Source: Acanthornis magna | Lineage: Eukaryota > Chordata > Aves > Passeriformes > Acanthizidae | Assembly: GCA_036785705.1 (NCBI GenBank) | Contig: JAWUZG010000028.1 | Span: 62,001-126,000 of the forward strand | Direction of reading: 5' to 3' | DNA: 64,000 nucleotides | Shown: piece after piece, positions 25,201-39,000 of the stretch | How the letters are laid out: the number at the start of each line of letters is the position of its first letter | How positions within the stretch are numbered: the stretch's first letter is position 1 | Notes under the pieces: generated by a model | What the model was told of the DNA's origin: nothing | What the model saw: the letters and a program-made list of their open reading frames with translations, nothing else | Databases searched by the model: none | Made by a program: the position numbers and the translations under genes

Positions 25201-26445
25201 CATGCCACTGTTACAGCATGGTAGCCATGTATCTCATTGAAATGTGCTCCTCATTTGGTGCCCAGACCAATCTGGAGAGGAGAGACAGTCAGGCTGGATT
25301 AACTATTTGATGTGCGTTCCTCTTTAGTGGAAAGGAGGAAGAAAAAGCATTTCTTGGTGGCAGTGAGTGCCACAGGCAGCTTTCACACAAGCTGGTCAAT
25401 GATTTTATTTTAATGAGGGAGAAATTTTGATCTTTTTGATGAGCCACTCAAATTATTACCAAAGAAAATAAAGCACTGCTCACTTCAGCCACTATTGTCC
25501 TCTGAAAGACCCAGCTGAGATGGATGGCAGCACTGGACAGAAAGCTACCAGCCACTTTAGCAATGAGCCTCACTAATATTAACCCTATATAAATAAATAA
25601 GGTCTTGACTTCACAGAGACTGATCATTGGAAATAGAGACAAAATTGCTCATTTTACAAACCCCTGCTTAAAGAAAATACATGCGTAAGAGAAGAATTTA
25701 AAAAAGATTAATGGATGTTGTCACAACCTTCTCTAATGACAAACAAGGCTGTCAGGGCAGGTCTCTGGCCCAGATCACTCACAGCATAGCCTAGGCTTGG
25801 GCTAGGAAAACAAATGCTCACCTGTCATGGCACTGCAGTACTTTCATTCGAGTCCTTATAAGTGCCACGGATTTAGGCACCAGGAGATATTCCAAGCCGT
25901 TTTATCATCAGCAGCCAGGTGAGCTGCCCTTCTCCCTCTCCTTCCAGCACGCTGCACAATCATCCCTCTTCCTGTAACTTACTCCCTCCATGTCTCTTCC
26001 CTGCCCAGGGGATGAAATGCACGCAAGGGTCGCACCCCTCTCACCCAGACCTTTCGAAACCCCAGTAGCAGTGGGGACAGATCCAGTCCCACGTGGCTGG
26101 AGCTGGGGCTGGGTTTATGCCAGAGGCCCATTAGGTTAGCAAACATTCCCCTGAGCTCTCTCCACTGGCTCAGCAGGCAGGCGCTGGGCAGGCATCTACT
26201 TTCACAGCCCGTTTCCAGTTTGGGGGAAAAAAACATTCACATGTCCCAAGATATTGCATCAAATACAAATGGCATGAGGGCTCCTTGCTGAGCTCCTCAG
26301 AGGGGAGAGATTAAGCAAGGACAATGAATGGCTGAAGTGACAAGAAAAAAAAGGTCCATGATTTCCCAGAGGAAAAAATAAATTATGATACTCTCCCAGG
26401 TTTTCCATCTTGTTGTTGACTATGCTAGCACAGTCTTCATATAAA
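25201..26445. other. Unique non-coding sequence
   Basis: No gene or repeat is recognised. The stretch 25900-26230 is more GC-rich and gives an 85-codon minus-strand frame with no resemblance to a known protein. Confidence 0.5.
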
Positions 26446-26500
26446 AATCATAGAAAATAACACTGGAAGGGATTTTGATCACTTCTCTTCCAAATATAAG
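26446..26500 (-). mobile_element. Possible ancient CR1 3'-end scrap
   Basis: ATCATAGAAAATAACACTGG followed by AAGGGATTTTGATCACTTCT resembles the complement of an avian CR1 terminus (an ATCATAGAAT-type unit, then a GGAAGGGACC segment) with substitutions. Only about 55 bases can be aligned by eye, so the call is tentative. Confidence 0.45.
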
Positions 26501-29500
26501 GTCAGCTGCATTCTCTTTTTGTAGACAATTTGATAAGTTACATGGTCCTTAATATCAAGATCAAAATGAGTGCCATGGCATTGCAGCACTGCCACCAAAT
26601 TGAGGACTGACTTTATTTCCCTGGAGATATCTGTAGGCTGTCTTCAGACTTAAGCAAGCACCCCTGCGCATTTCTGTCTGGTAAGAGCAACAGTGATAAG
26701 GACTAGACTATTTTTGTTTATTTTAGGTGTAAAATTAAATTCTAGCATTTTAAAATACAGCAAAAGGAAGGTCCAAATTCACATAAGCACATCTACTCAG
26801 GATTAGGGTACATGAACAGGTTGGCACCTTTCAGGTTGTGACACAACTGGAGCCCCCTCACCCAAGAACTCCTCCTAAAAGACCTTCAGAGGTTTCAGGA
26901 AAATTACCTAGAGGTCATATCCCCATCCTTTCCCTCTGCTGTGTCCAACAGAGAGTTATTTGGGCACAAAGGGGAGCAGAGGTGGTGCCAGGAGTGCTCG
27001 GAATAGATGTGACCTTATTCTGAGTGCTGTAGTAGGGGCACCATCAGATGTATCTTATATACATTTGTGTGTTTAGTGGAAACTGCGAAATTCCTCTGCT
27101 GAGAGATAAGGATCTCACTGCACCCAGAGCAAGCTTTTTACTGTTCCACTTGCAAAAGGTACTTTAAAAAAATTTGTTTGTTTCTGCACCACTATTGTGC
27201 CTGAATGGATTGTATTGAGGGTTTCTGCTATGTACAAGTACAAATGGCCTTGTTTAAATGGAGCAATACTCATTAAATAATAATGCATCAGTGAGAGTCT
27301 CATTTTGTGACATGTCTAGCTGGGTTAAGTAGTCTCCTGCATGCGTAATTGTCCTCCTTCATTCCAAAAACTTCAATTATTGAATTTTATTTCCCTAAGA
27401 GTAAAATATGCATCAGAACCTGTAACACATCGCCCTCCACTCATGCCTTGGAATTTGCCACACCTAAACCACAAGATGTTGACTGCAGGAACCCACAAAG
27501 ATGTTTGTGATCCCAAAGAGTTTATCTCCCAAGTGGGGCTGGTCTCCTTCCGAGAGATGCTCATAGTCAGCTTGTGCTTCGAAGAAAAACTGGAAATTTG
27601 CATTTAGTCTTTTCCTTTGCCACAAACAGCTCCTCTCTTCATGCTGTAAAGAAATCATATGCACGTATGTTCCTCACAGCTCTCTCTTGTTTCAGTTCAC
27701 CATAAGCAGTGAGTCTTTCCAGAAAGAGAATCTTTGCAGGATGGCTAAAACTGGGGGACTATAAAACCTACTGTGGCCTAAAAGTGTGAGCTTCATATGG
27801 TTGTAAACTGCAGCGTTTTACTAAGTGGTAAAAACAGTGTCTTCTGGCTCCATCATTACCTGAAATATAAAACAAGATCTACTAAAACAATGGACAACTT
27901 GATATGGAAATCTCTAGGCTCCTTCCAAGCTGGTCTAGTCTAATCACAGCCAGACTTCATATGCAGATAAATTCATCAAGTACTTTTCAAACAACAACAA
28001 CAAGAAGGAAAAGAACACGGCTCGTTTTACATTGCCTGATTTTGTTTATAGTCTACGACAGAACTGATTATTTCATATACATAAACATGACTTCATTGAT
28101 GTTTCTTGGTCCTGGACTATTCTTCTGTGCCTGGAGGGGTTATCAGTTACAGGTCTCAATTTCAGGTCAGACACCTGGAGACCACCATGCTTATATTTTG
28201 GTGGTCTCTGAGAGCTAATGCATATTGCTGATCATCTAATCCAGTCCAGGGTGGAATTCACCTTACATGCACAGAGAAATTGAATTTCTAATATCAACAA
28301 GCAGCCTGGGCTTCTCTCTTCTCTGTCTTGCACGTTCTAAGGAGAGGTAGCCTAAAGCCAGTGTCTAAGGTGGAGGTTTTGTCACTGTATCTGCCCTCAC
28401 TTCTGACCGAAGAGGGTCCTGGTCACCTCACCTACATGACGTCTGGAAGCCCAGACATGGATGCAAAGCCTAAATGGCTTCTCTAGGACTGGCTTCCAGC
28501 TGCAGTACATGCAGGATGAGAGATCCGTTCATCCCAGGGGAAGGAGTAGAGACAAGAGTGTCACCAATGGAGGAAAAGAGAACACCAATCTTTGGAATCC
28601 CAAGCTCATGCTTCCCCAGTTTACTGTGTCCACATTTTGGGAGTCCTTTACAACAGGCAAAAATGGTAGACAAACAGGTTGGCCTCCTGAGCAGCTGAGG
28701 TTAAGGTTTGCCTGTCCCACTGCACCATCTGGGACTTATTCCAGCTGGAACCCAGAAGCACAGAGCTCTTCTCAAGGTGAAAAACAGCAGAGGAAAAGCC
28801 CTGGATTGTCTCCTTCAGAGTTTGCTCCAAAACATGGCTTCACTGAGAAGACATCACTCACCTTCAGACACAGCCAAAATCATTAGGATTCATCTGTGGA
28901 GACCTAATTTTTGGCAGTGCTGAGCACCACTATCTCCCATAGGGAATGGGGCTACTCAGCACCTCCAGAAAAGAAGCTTCTAGATGCCAACACCAAAGCA
29001 CCAACAAAAAATTCCCCAGTCACAGCATCAAACGGCTCTCCCCTGGGCCAGCCCTGATATCTGTTACCATTGCAGTTCATACCTTTGCTCCAGCATTTAT
29101 TTGATATAAAGAGCCTGTTACCCCAAGGAAATAGTTTCCTCCCCTATTGACATTATAACTTTATTGGATTTTATATTAGGTATTCTGAAATATTTACCAG
29201 CAGGGTTAGATATTATTATATTTTTTTAACTAAACAACGTTGAAGGCACAGAGAGAACAGGGCCATCTAGAGCCATGGCACCCAACTGCGATGCTGGGGG
29301 ACTGGGATTTGCCCTGCTCCATTTCTGCCCTCCTGGATGTCCCTAGGCATGGTATTTAGCCTTTCCTGGACTGATTCATCACTTTAATAGCAGGATAGAA
29401 AGGGAGGCGAGCATTTTCCCCTGGACCTTGAGGTCCAGTGGTGATCTGCTTCATCTCCTTACCACCATTGCCATCGCAGTGCTGAGACATAGAAGCAGAA

Positions 29501-31545
29501 ACAAGTGTTAGGGAAAATTCAGTTTAGCCAATAATATTTTACAATAATACAATAACAGCCACTCATAAAATGGTCCCTGCCCCATAAAATTTACAATGTA
29601 AAGCAGACATATAAATGGAACAAAATGGGAATAATATAATGGTGGAAACACATGGAGTAGGGAAGCTGTTGACTAAAGCTATCCAGCCATGCGTGGTCAG
29701 AGGCAAGAACTGGTCCCAGCCTGGGAATTTGCCACCCTTCAGAAAACCTACCCCTCCAGCTGCCATTTTCCAGGAGCAGTTATCTGTCTGTTGACTGAGA
29801 TGCTCCCATATCCAATATGGGATCTTCATCTCGCAGACAGCCGCTCTCTGCCGGAAAGGACCTGCTTTCTCCAGGAGATCCAAGGTCTCTATCCATGGCA
29901 ATTTCAGTCAGCTGAGTGTAGACAATAGCCACACTTATCTGAAATGCTGCAATGCTGGCAGCTAATGCACACTAAGTTAATCACTGGCATATTTGTAGAC
30001 TGCCAAGTATATAATAGGGCGATAATGAATTTGTATGGCTGGGCCTATAAAAACTTTGCTTTTTATACTCAGGCATTTTAATTGACACAGAAATACATTT
30101 TAAAAGAGAAAGCAGGCTTGATGAGGTCAGCTTAAATTCCTTGGTATAATTACCAAGTCCATTGAACACAAATCTGAAATCATTTAGGTTAAGTTAATAA
30201 CTTATGCCTTTAGTTTATAAGCACCGCATTACATCTCAGACAGCTCAGATCTTGGCTTTGCTAAAGTGGCCTGGCCTTTAATAAATTCCTCCCCACGTTT
30301 TTCATGTTATAGTTCTTTTACAATCATGGTTTTCAAATGGCAGTGCAGGTACAGTGTGTTTAAATCACCATAAATTAGAATTTCTTTTTTCTGGCTATAG
30401 CACCTTTATTGCAAGTTGTCGACTTTTCTTTCAGCCATAAAGGTTATTACAGGCGCAGGTCGGAAATGAAAAATACACCATGTGCCGTCTGCAGATGTCC
30501 CATGACAGACCCCTCCTGGAGCAGAATCACTTTCAGAGTTTTCCAGGGTGGTTCTATACAAATAAGTATTTTTTATCCACTTGGTTACAACAACCTTCAC
30601 ATTTACCAGTTCCTGCATCGGGTTTGCATGGCAAGGTTTTGGTAGCGGGGAGGGCTGCTGAGAGAAGCTGCTAGAAATTTCCCATATTTCCAATGGAGAC
30701 ATAAAAGGAGGGGGAAAAAATGTTCATCACTCATAGTCCAAAGTGGCATTAACTCCTAGCTCAGATATTTCTCAGGAGGTTGCTCACCATCACGTGATGG
30801 ATAAAAAACTCTGCTGCTGCCTTCTGCTTGTGCTGCCTTTAAGTTAAACTGGAGAGGCACAGGGGGCCCAAAGTGACCAAGTAATGATGACTATGAATAA
30901 GAAGGAGCTTTCTGGAAATGCTGTAAGAAGAGAAAAGGCTCTGCTTCTTCTCAGCAGCCTGGAGAGAGGCTATGGGAGGTGTTTTTAGGGAAGTTTGCCT
31001 AACCAAGACACTTATTGTATATACGGCTCCAGGTTTGTCCATTCATCGAACGAGACGAAATCCTGATGGACTGAGCACATGGGAGAAGCATTTCCACAGC
31101 CATGTGAGGATCTGAGAACTGCAAGAAGCTACTCGGGATGCTGGGAGACAATTGCCTCCATGCACCTCATCTCCCTGCCCCCTGTGCCCTCCTTCCCAGC
31201 CTCCCTCTCCTTGTGCAAGTTCATCTTTCCCAAGGATGTCAGCGGATCCTTGCGCACGGTATTAAGATAAGAAGCAAATAATGCTGGGAGGAATTTGCTG
31301 AGCCAGCTGGTCTTTTGCACCCTGTAGGATGCACAGACCAAAGAGGCGTCTGCCACACATGTCACACAGATGAAGCCAACTTTGCATTCAACAACTGCAC
31401 CAAACAAAAGATAAAAGCAGTTTCAGCATAATAGATCATTCAAAGGGGCTCCAAATCCACGCTCTCTCCCCTCCCTTTGTACCCTCTCTCCAGGTTGCTT
31501 AGCAAAAGCTGATTTTTATTTCCAATTAAAATATTTCAGAGCAGC
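26501..31545. other. Unique non-coding sequence with one hairpin
   Basis: No gene is supported. A perfect 10-bp inverted repeat (28178-28187 with 28199-28208, 11-base loop) is present. Overlapping frames at 28.46-28.9 kb on both strands (up to 141 codons) carry no recognised domain. The block 30170-30400 is AT-rich and may be regulatory. Confidence 0.45.
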
Positions 31546-31572
31546 TTTTATTTATTATTTATTATTATTATT
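31546..31572 (+). repeat. (TTA)n microsatellite
   Basis: A short run of TTTA and TTA units forms an imperfect AT-only microsatellite of about 27 bases. Confidence 0.8.
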
Positions 31573-34500
31573 GTGTGGCCACTTTGAATCACATTGCTTC
31601 TCTCTAGCTCTTTAATCTAATCAAAAAACTGCAGCACACACAATTCCTTCCTGTGAAATGTTCCTGCGCTTTATTTAGTGTTTTACATAGCTGCACTCAG
31701 GTTTCTGGTGTATTTTAAAGTGGCTCCAGATCCATGCCTGAATTACCACTAGTCCCACAAGCAAAAATGACAGGGGCAGAAGAAGCAAAAAGCTCCCCAC
31801 TAGCCATGTTCCTGGAATGTGCTTTTGTCAGGGATGTGGTGGTATCACAGAGCACTGTCATGTTTAATGCTCACTGGCTGACATTAAGGCAGAGGCTTGA
31901 AATGCAAAGAAATGCAAGCACAATAATTGAAGCATCTTGTGGCAGAGCTCAAGATGCTGCCACTCTCCCGACTGCCAGACAAGGGGAATTTCCCTGGAGG
32001 ATGTACAGCAAAACCCTCTTCTCGTGGGGCCAGGAGAAGTGACATTTCATTACCGATCAGTAACAAAGAAAAACTGTTTACTTCTGTGCAACGTGAGCAT
32101 TCAAATTCCAGCTCAGGGTTTGTGCTGTTTACATTAGGGATGAAATGAGCCCCAAACACTGAAACACTTTTGGAGTGCTATGGAGATGCTGGTCTCAGAG
32201 AAGAGCATTTTTCAGAAGATACTGATGGCAGAACAGCACCCAAGAACCACCAAGTGATTCATGCAAGTTTGGTTCTCCAATCTAATCAGAGCGTTTGAAA
32301 TTCCAGTGGTGCTCTGGCACAGGCTCTGTGTGCACTCACAGGGCTTGCTGTGCTTGGGGAGCTTCTGAGATTCAAGAAAAGAGGCTGCAAAAATTAGTTA
32401 ACTCAGCCCCACAGCCATGCAGGTGGATGAAGCAACCCAAAAAGCAGAGTTTTGGATGGTTTGGAGACCAAAGGACTCTGTGGCTGCTTCAGGCAGCACA
32501 GAAACAGCAAAGGCAAGGTGATTTCTGCCCCCAGAGCATCCCTTATGTGACCAACAAAAAGCAAAATGTTGCTCAGCTCCCATTCCTGCGGGCAGATGAG
32601 GAAAAGCCTTCTGCACCACCTGCCTTGGTGGGGACCACGTCACTGCTCTTGGCTGGTGCTGGTGGGGAAGGGCACGGCTCTGTTGGGAATGTGTGAGGTG
32701 CAGTGCCGTGCACTTTTGGGGTACAGAGCCTACAGCCACCTACCTTCCCATTTTGGAAGAGGGGCTTCAGTGACTGGGTTCGGGTTTCAATGACAATTAC
32801 ACACCAAATCGTTCAGAAATATTTTCAGAAATACTTTAGGTGCCAAATCACACGTTGGAATTGCTAATTGCTCCTAAAACTCCACCCCACCGGGATTTGG
32901 GGATCAGATAGTGGGTAAGGCAGCCACATCACAGGTGACTTGTGAGCTTGTGCCTGTGCTTTCACCCCACAGCAAACACAAAGCAATTTGGATGGGCTGA
33001 CTTCTTGGGAAAAGAGAGTCTGGCACAACCACTATCAGAGCGGAAATTGGCCACAACTGCCAGGAGGGAAACGAAACCCTCTGGAACTGACAAGTGAAAT
33101 ACAATATTTTTCACAGCTGGAGATATTTTTTGAGAGAAGAAAAAAAAAAAAAAGACAACATTATCAACATTTTCTATTTTCATACTTTTCTTCTGCAATC
33201 CCATCGTGATCAGGAGAGAGTGGGCTGAATACGTTGCAGCAGATTATGCTGCCGTTATTTTGGGACCCATCAGAAATACTGTAATTTTCCTGAAAAATCT
33301 TGTTACCGAAAAGTTGTTGCCTAATTTGGCATTCTCAGAGATTTCTGTAGGTGAGATAAGATTTCAGTAAACACACTAATCTTTGGCTACATACCTGAGC
33401 TGTACTTTTCTAGTACAGTTAAAATACAGCTCATGATACAAAGGAGGGCTCCCCCCGCCTTTTGAAACTCCTGTTCCGTACTCTGACGAACCCTCCCAAT
33501 CCTAGTTAATTCGTTTCTTTAGAAAAAGATTTCCAGAGCTTCATTTACATCAAACTAGAATTGTGAGGTACAAAGGTACCTCTCATGCCAAGACTACATT
33601 TAAGTTTTTGACTTTTGAATTTGAGGGGTTTTAAGGTTATTAAAGTTCAAAGTGAAGTTTTATTACAGTTCTTATTATGAGCAAACATTGTGCAAAATCT
33701 TCCAAGATGTCCAAAATCCACATACTAGCACTTCTTTTTTAATGGCCAGGAGATCAGTACAATGATCCTTTCATTTGGTTTCTTTCATAACCCAGGCCAG
33801 ATGAGCACCTTTGACTCCAACACCTCAAAGCAACGTCCACTTACAAAATTGTTCTTTTGTTCTGACACATATGGAGAACCACAGTTCTCCACCAGCTGCC
33901 TGAAAACTTGCTAAGACAGTGGATAGGGAGCAGAAACAGGATGGGACTGCCAGTCCCTTGGCAAAGTGTCAGTGATCCAGCCACCAATTTAAACTCAGCA
34001 TCACCAGGGCCTATGAAACTGCAATACTTTAAATTCTTTAAGGAAGGTGTCCTGGGCTGGGCTTTTTATTGGTCATTTTACTATTCTGTTTATAACTTAT
34101 ATGGCATAATCAAATGGAAAACTTGAAAGACAGGAGGTAACAGTGACTTCCAGGCGGTTTTCAAGGTGAGGCTGTCAGAAAAAAAAGACGTGCAAATACA
34201 ACTTTTTCCCTACTTAGCTATTTTTCTGTAGGTAGGCTTAGGCACTTAATATTTTTTAGTGAAGGGCAGTGGGTGATATTTTCTAATGAATGTTATTGTG
34301 GTGACTCAAAGTGCTGTTGCCTCAAGTTTGGCCCTCCCAGTGCACAGCTGACAATGTTCCCCCCACCGTGCTGCCTGTCCTTCCCTCAGCTGCTTTGGTT
34401 TACATCTCAGCACAAATCCCCTTTTCCTAGATGAGAGAGATATTCAAGCATGATGACATCTGAAACTGCAGCTACAGGGACCAGCTATCAGTGCTCCGTG

Positions 34501-35859
34501 TTTCACAACATCCCTTTTCCACAGTTAAACAGAGATGTCTCCATTTTAGGAGGAGTAGGATAAATGACCACAGTGCACAACTCCTACAGTGACCATCCCC
34601 CTGCTTCATTCATCATCTCATGACTGGAAGTGTAGAAGAAAACTATCCCAAAACTGCTGCTTTGGATATGGGTACCGAGGTGCTCAGGTCCCTTGGAAAT
34701 CCATGGGAGAATAGATTATGAGCTACATGGGCCAAGGAACACATGGCAGAGCTGTTCATTTAGGGTAGAGTCCAAGCCAATCAATTTAAATAACAGTGAT
34801 TTAAAAGAATCCCATAAAACACCTTGGTTCCATCTGCATTAAACTGAGAAAGTTTCCTGAGATCTCCCTCAATATATGTTGCACCTCAGTCCTTCTGTTA
34901 TCCTAGTTACATCTCAGAGCGGGAAATTTTCACAACTTAATGAGCTAGGGCTTGATCAATGGTAGAATGAAGGCATGCAGATATATTCCCTGATCTGTGA
35001 TAAGCCATGTGCCAGAAAAAGGCTTATCAAATTCCCATCTTATAGGAATTATTCTTTATTTGCTTCATAATGAATGGGGCTGTGAAACAAATTCTACAAG
35101 GAACACAGGAAACTCTTGCTTTCTGCATGTTTTTAACTTATGAAAACATAGCCATTTAATTAAGAATGAGAAACAATGTCATACTGCACTGAAAGAAAAA
35201 AAAACAGATTATAATTTTAGGAGCTGAAAGACCACCTTTCTTCTTTTAGGACACAATCCTTTTACAAAGCTGAGGAATTCATAAAACTCACAGATGCTTT
35301 TGGTGTGTTGCACATCAGAAGTCTCAAACCTTTTCCTGTGAGACTCCATTCACACCCAGAACAAGAAATGGGTCATGTTTGTTATAGACAAGAGCCATTT
35401 TAGGGAAATTTGGCTGCTTTGGATATTTTGAAGTTGCTAGAAATAGCTCAAAACCAAAACAGCAGGAAACATAACCAGAGGATATTTTGACAACATTTCA
35501 AGTTTGGGTTTTTGTTGTGTTTTTTTTTTTTTTTTTCAATAATTGGCCAGGGATGTCCGATTACAGCACCATAAATCAAGATCCAACATCCCATAGCCAC
35601 TGCAGTTTCATAAGCAGTCAAACTTTGCTCAGGACTCATGGCTATTCCATTTCTGTACACCATTTCCAAGGACTAACAGCCTGTGAATGGTGCCAGTCAA
35701 AAACGTGGCCACAATAAAAGAGGGTGACATTTTCTCAGCTAGTCGGTGTAAGCAAACAAACAAAAATACAAAGGGAGGAAAACAGCCTTGGCACAGATGG
35801 GCTCTTTTGCATGTTGCTTTCCACACATAGAGCAATTTAATCTTGAGTCAGCACGAGTT
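31573..35859. other. Unique non-coding sequence with homopolymer tracts
   Basis: No gene is supported. An A run lies at 33140-33153 and a T run at 35520-35536. Frames at 32.3-32.8 kb (up to 133 codons) overlap on both strands and look random. No retrotransposon ends were found. Confidence 0.5.
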
Positions 35860-36010
35860 AGCAAAGGAATGACAGGTTGTTACAATTACAAGCTGCTTTG
35901 GAAGTATTACTATCAGTGCTGCCGCTATTTATGTTTGGTATTGTTATTGATGCTATTAATACTGCTTGTACAAGCGTTTAATGTTACTGTACCAATGTAA
36001 ATAACATCTG
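35860..36010. promoter_or_regulatory. Candidate conserved non-coding element (inference)
   Basis: This 150-base block is AT-rich without simple repeats and contains words such as ACAATTACAA and TGCTATTAATACTGC. In one plus-strand frame it gives a Leu/Val-rich tail, which I regard as a by-product of TTA/CTG/GTA-like base content. The enhancer idea rests on texture only. Confidence 0.2.
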
Positions 36011-39000
36011 GATTAGCAGTTGAGAGAACAACATGATGCAAAACAGATTGATGGCTGAAGACACGGCATTTATTGGGTCACATTTCTGGGCTACATTCCT
36101 GCGGATGTTGAGCATTCATACTGTGAGAGTCAGCAGGAGGCTTTTCTAAATAAGCACCCCAGGATCTGGGTTGTGAAAGACGACATGATGATGTGACTTT
36201 TGTTTTTTTCTGACTCTTCAAGGACAGATTTGTTGCCAGATCACCGTGTCAGAACTGACCACAGAAATTCTAAGTCATTCTAAATTAGCCACGAGGAACC
36301 ATTATCCAAGAATTCAAACCAGACCTCACTTCGCATCTTGTTTGTATTATTTGTGGTCTCCGATTTAACACCACAAACAACCCTTTGCCCCCAAACTCCT
36401 TTAATCACAGGCATAGCAAGGGCTCAGCAGAGACCTGCATCTCACAGCACTGAGCATAGAGGAAAGGCTGACACATGCTCCACAAATCGTGTATAGTCTT
36501 AATAGATGATAGGGAAAAGGAGACTGCAATCTAACTTCTCTGTATAGCAAACCCCCAAGGGACTGGGATAAATGCTCACTCTAACAGGATTTCCACTGCA
36601 ATAAACTTTTTGCAAGTCACTGCCTCAGATGTATGAAGTATCTTTTGAGTTAGATGCCATCACAGCACACTGTTAGAAGTCCCCTCCAAACCTCTGGGTC
36701 TCTCCCCACAGCTGTGTCTCAAGCCACCCAGATGCAGCAGCCTGATCCAGCTCCCGCAGGATGTGATAGCACGAGCAGAAATGCAATCTGGTCTGCTCTG
36801 GGTGACCTGGAGCTGCACTGGGTCACTGGCCGCAGAGGATGGAGTTCAGCTGCTTCAGCACAAGCCCCTAATGCCGTTTTAGGTGCTGCAGTCTGGCCTC
36901 CTGCTCCTACCCCAGGTCTCCCCAAAGTCCTGCCTCGCAGTTATATTTAGGCACTTGAATTCCACTCTAAGGGGAGGATCCAGCACCGCAGGTTTAAGGA
37001 TCACTGCATCCTCCATCAAGGTGCCTGGGGGCACATCGACATCAGCCTCTTAGTCTGGAGCAGATGTGCACTTTGGAAGTGAACCCTCTTACAGCCCTTG
37101 CTCACCACGCTTTCATTGGCATCATGGCACAGGCACAGAGCACTGGGAGGGGATTCCTTCTCAACTAAAGGGCCCTGGAAGACGCTCTTTGGGAGCACAT
37201 CTAGTAAAGTCCTACCATTAATGGATATTCAGGAGCAATCCTGGAGCAAAATTCAAAACCACAGTGAGGATTACTTGCCCTCTTCATCAAATGCTTTCTT
37301 TTGCACCTCTGCTCCTCTGGAACTGTGCTACATCCACAGTTTATGTTGCCTGTAGCAGCTGCTGAAGTCACAGGTAAGGGAAAGTAAAGAAAACAGACTG
37401 ATCTGAGCTGTTGCCAAGTGAGTACATTGCTAGCCCAGGGTCAAAAGGCTGCCCTGCTCCCCATTCTGCTGACAGGATGCAAATATGTCCCTCATACATA
37501 TCCCCTAGCCCAGGTTGGATTCATAAGGATGTCACTATCCCAAATTATTAGGGTTTTTTCAAGGTCAGATATCCTCAGGACATCATGTTCCTTGTTTCCA
37601 GCCAAGATCCCACCAGGGCTGCACAGCCCTGCCCCAAGCCACCAGAGTCCCTCTCACCCCAAACAAAGCCCACAGGAGCTGAACCTACTCATCAAAACCC
37701 AAAGGTAAAAAAACCCCAAAGGTTGCTTTTTTTAAAGGTAAAGCTCTCCTTCCTGTCTGGGAATTGCAGACTTTAGGGAAAAGCCTTTCCACATGCTGAG
37801 CCCTGCATTAATGTGCTTTATATTAATATGTAAATGAGGTTCATCCCTGACCCGTCACTGTGACCAGGTGTGACTGAAGTTCACTGCTTTTGAGCCATGG
37901 TTGATTTTGGCTGTTGGGTTTCCTTGGTGTCTGTGAAGGACTAGTGGAGATAGAAATGGCTTCATTTAGTCAATATTTAAATGACAATTTTAAAATAAAT
38001 TAACAAAGTGCTAAAAAACTTATATGCTAAATACAGAATGCATCGAGAAAAATGAAATAAAATACAGCAGCTGTATCCAGGTCGCTGTTCAAGCAGATTT
38101 CCTCCAATAGCAGAGAGAAAAAAAAATGGTCTTTTGCTGCTGAGACTGTAGTAAACAAGGGCTTGTAAAAGTGCATTAAAGCTGCTTTGTTCCTTTGGTT
38201 TATAAATGGGAAGTGCAGCCCCAGGTAACTGCTCTCAGTCACAGGAAGCCTGTGGGAAGTGAAGCCTTCTAGTTAGTGAAGCCAGCTATTTGGAGTTGAA
38301 ATGCAGTACCTGAAACCCAGGGCCATCTCTCACGTCTCCTCTGATCAGTTCAAGTTCCACTAAGTGTCCCCTCCTTTATTTATGGAGCATTTATCCTGGC
38401 CATATTTCCAGGGAATGGAAAACTCCCCTGGAGAGGCTTTTTCAAGCAATCACATTAAAAGTTAAGCATCTTAACTTCGTACAGCAGAGTTGTCCCCATG
38501 ATCAGAATGTACATGCTAAACCCTTTTATGCTCTGTTGTACATTGATTATACTCACTTCAGTGGAAAAAGGTAAAAAACATAATTTCCAGCTGCAGTTGC
38601 CCAACTTTTATGATATTTTATGTCTATCATTGAAATACTCAGAATGACCCATTCAATTTTACATTACAGGCATTACAATAGCTGTAATCATCACCAGGTT
38701 GTGTGATCACCTCCTAAGAATTAGCCATTAGAGAGGGAAACTTGCTTCTCAAAATGTGAAGCCTGCAGGCAACACAGGAAGCAACCTTCCCTATTTGAAA
38801 AAGGCCAATTTTTAACTTCCCTGGTTTTTAAACCTGTAGCATCAATAGGCAGATTTTACTGACATCAGGGAATAGCACATTCTTGGTCTGAAAGGCAATG
38901 GGAGATGAACTGTATGGTTTTGAATAGACACAAAGCAGGCATTGAAGCATCCCAGGGAAATATCCAGCCTAAGGTATGGTCTCCCACGGCAGCTGCTTTG

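Noticed and set aside
28178..28208. 10-bp hairpin as a microRNA precursor
   Set aside because: The stem is far too short for a microRNA precursor, and similar hairpins are expected by chance in a window this size.
28221..28245. CR1-like GATCATCTAATCCAGTCC word
   Set aside because: Only about 18 bases resemble a CR1 terminus and the flanks do not match.
32295..32739. Overlapping 133- and 113-codon frames on opposite strands
   Set aside because: Mutually exclusive frames with no domain. Typical of GC-richer random sequence.
35788..36000. A small membrane protein suggested by a Leu/Val-rich tail in a 70-codon frame
   Set aside because: The hydrophobic run follows from TTA/TTG/GTA-rich base content in an AT-rich block. 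There is no family match, no splice context, and other frames are equally open.
34228..36960. Scattered TTTAGGCACTT-like words (about 34235 and 36945) as an old dispersed repeat
   Set aside because: The shared words are about ten bases long with unrelated flanks.
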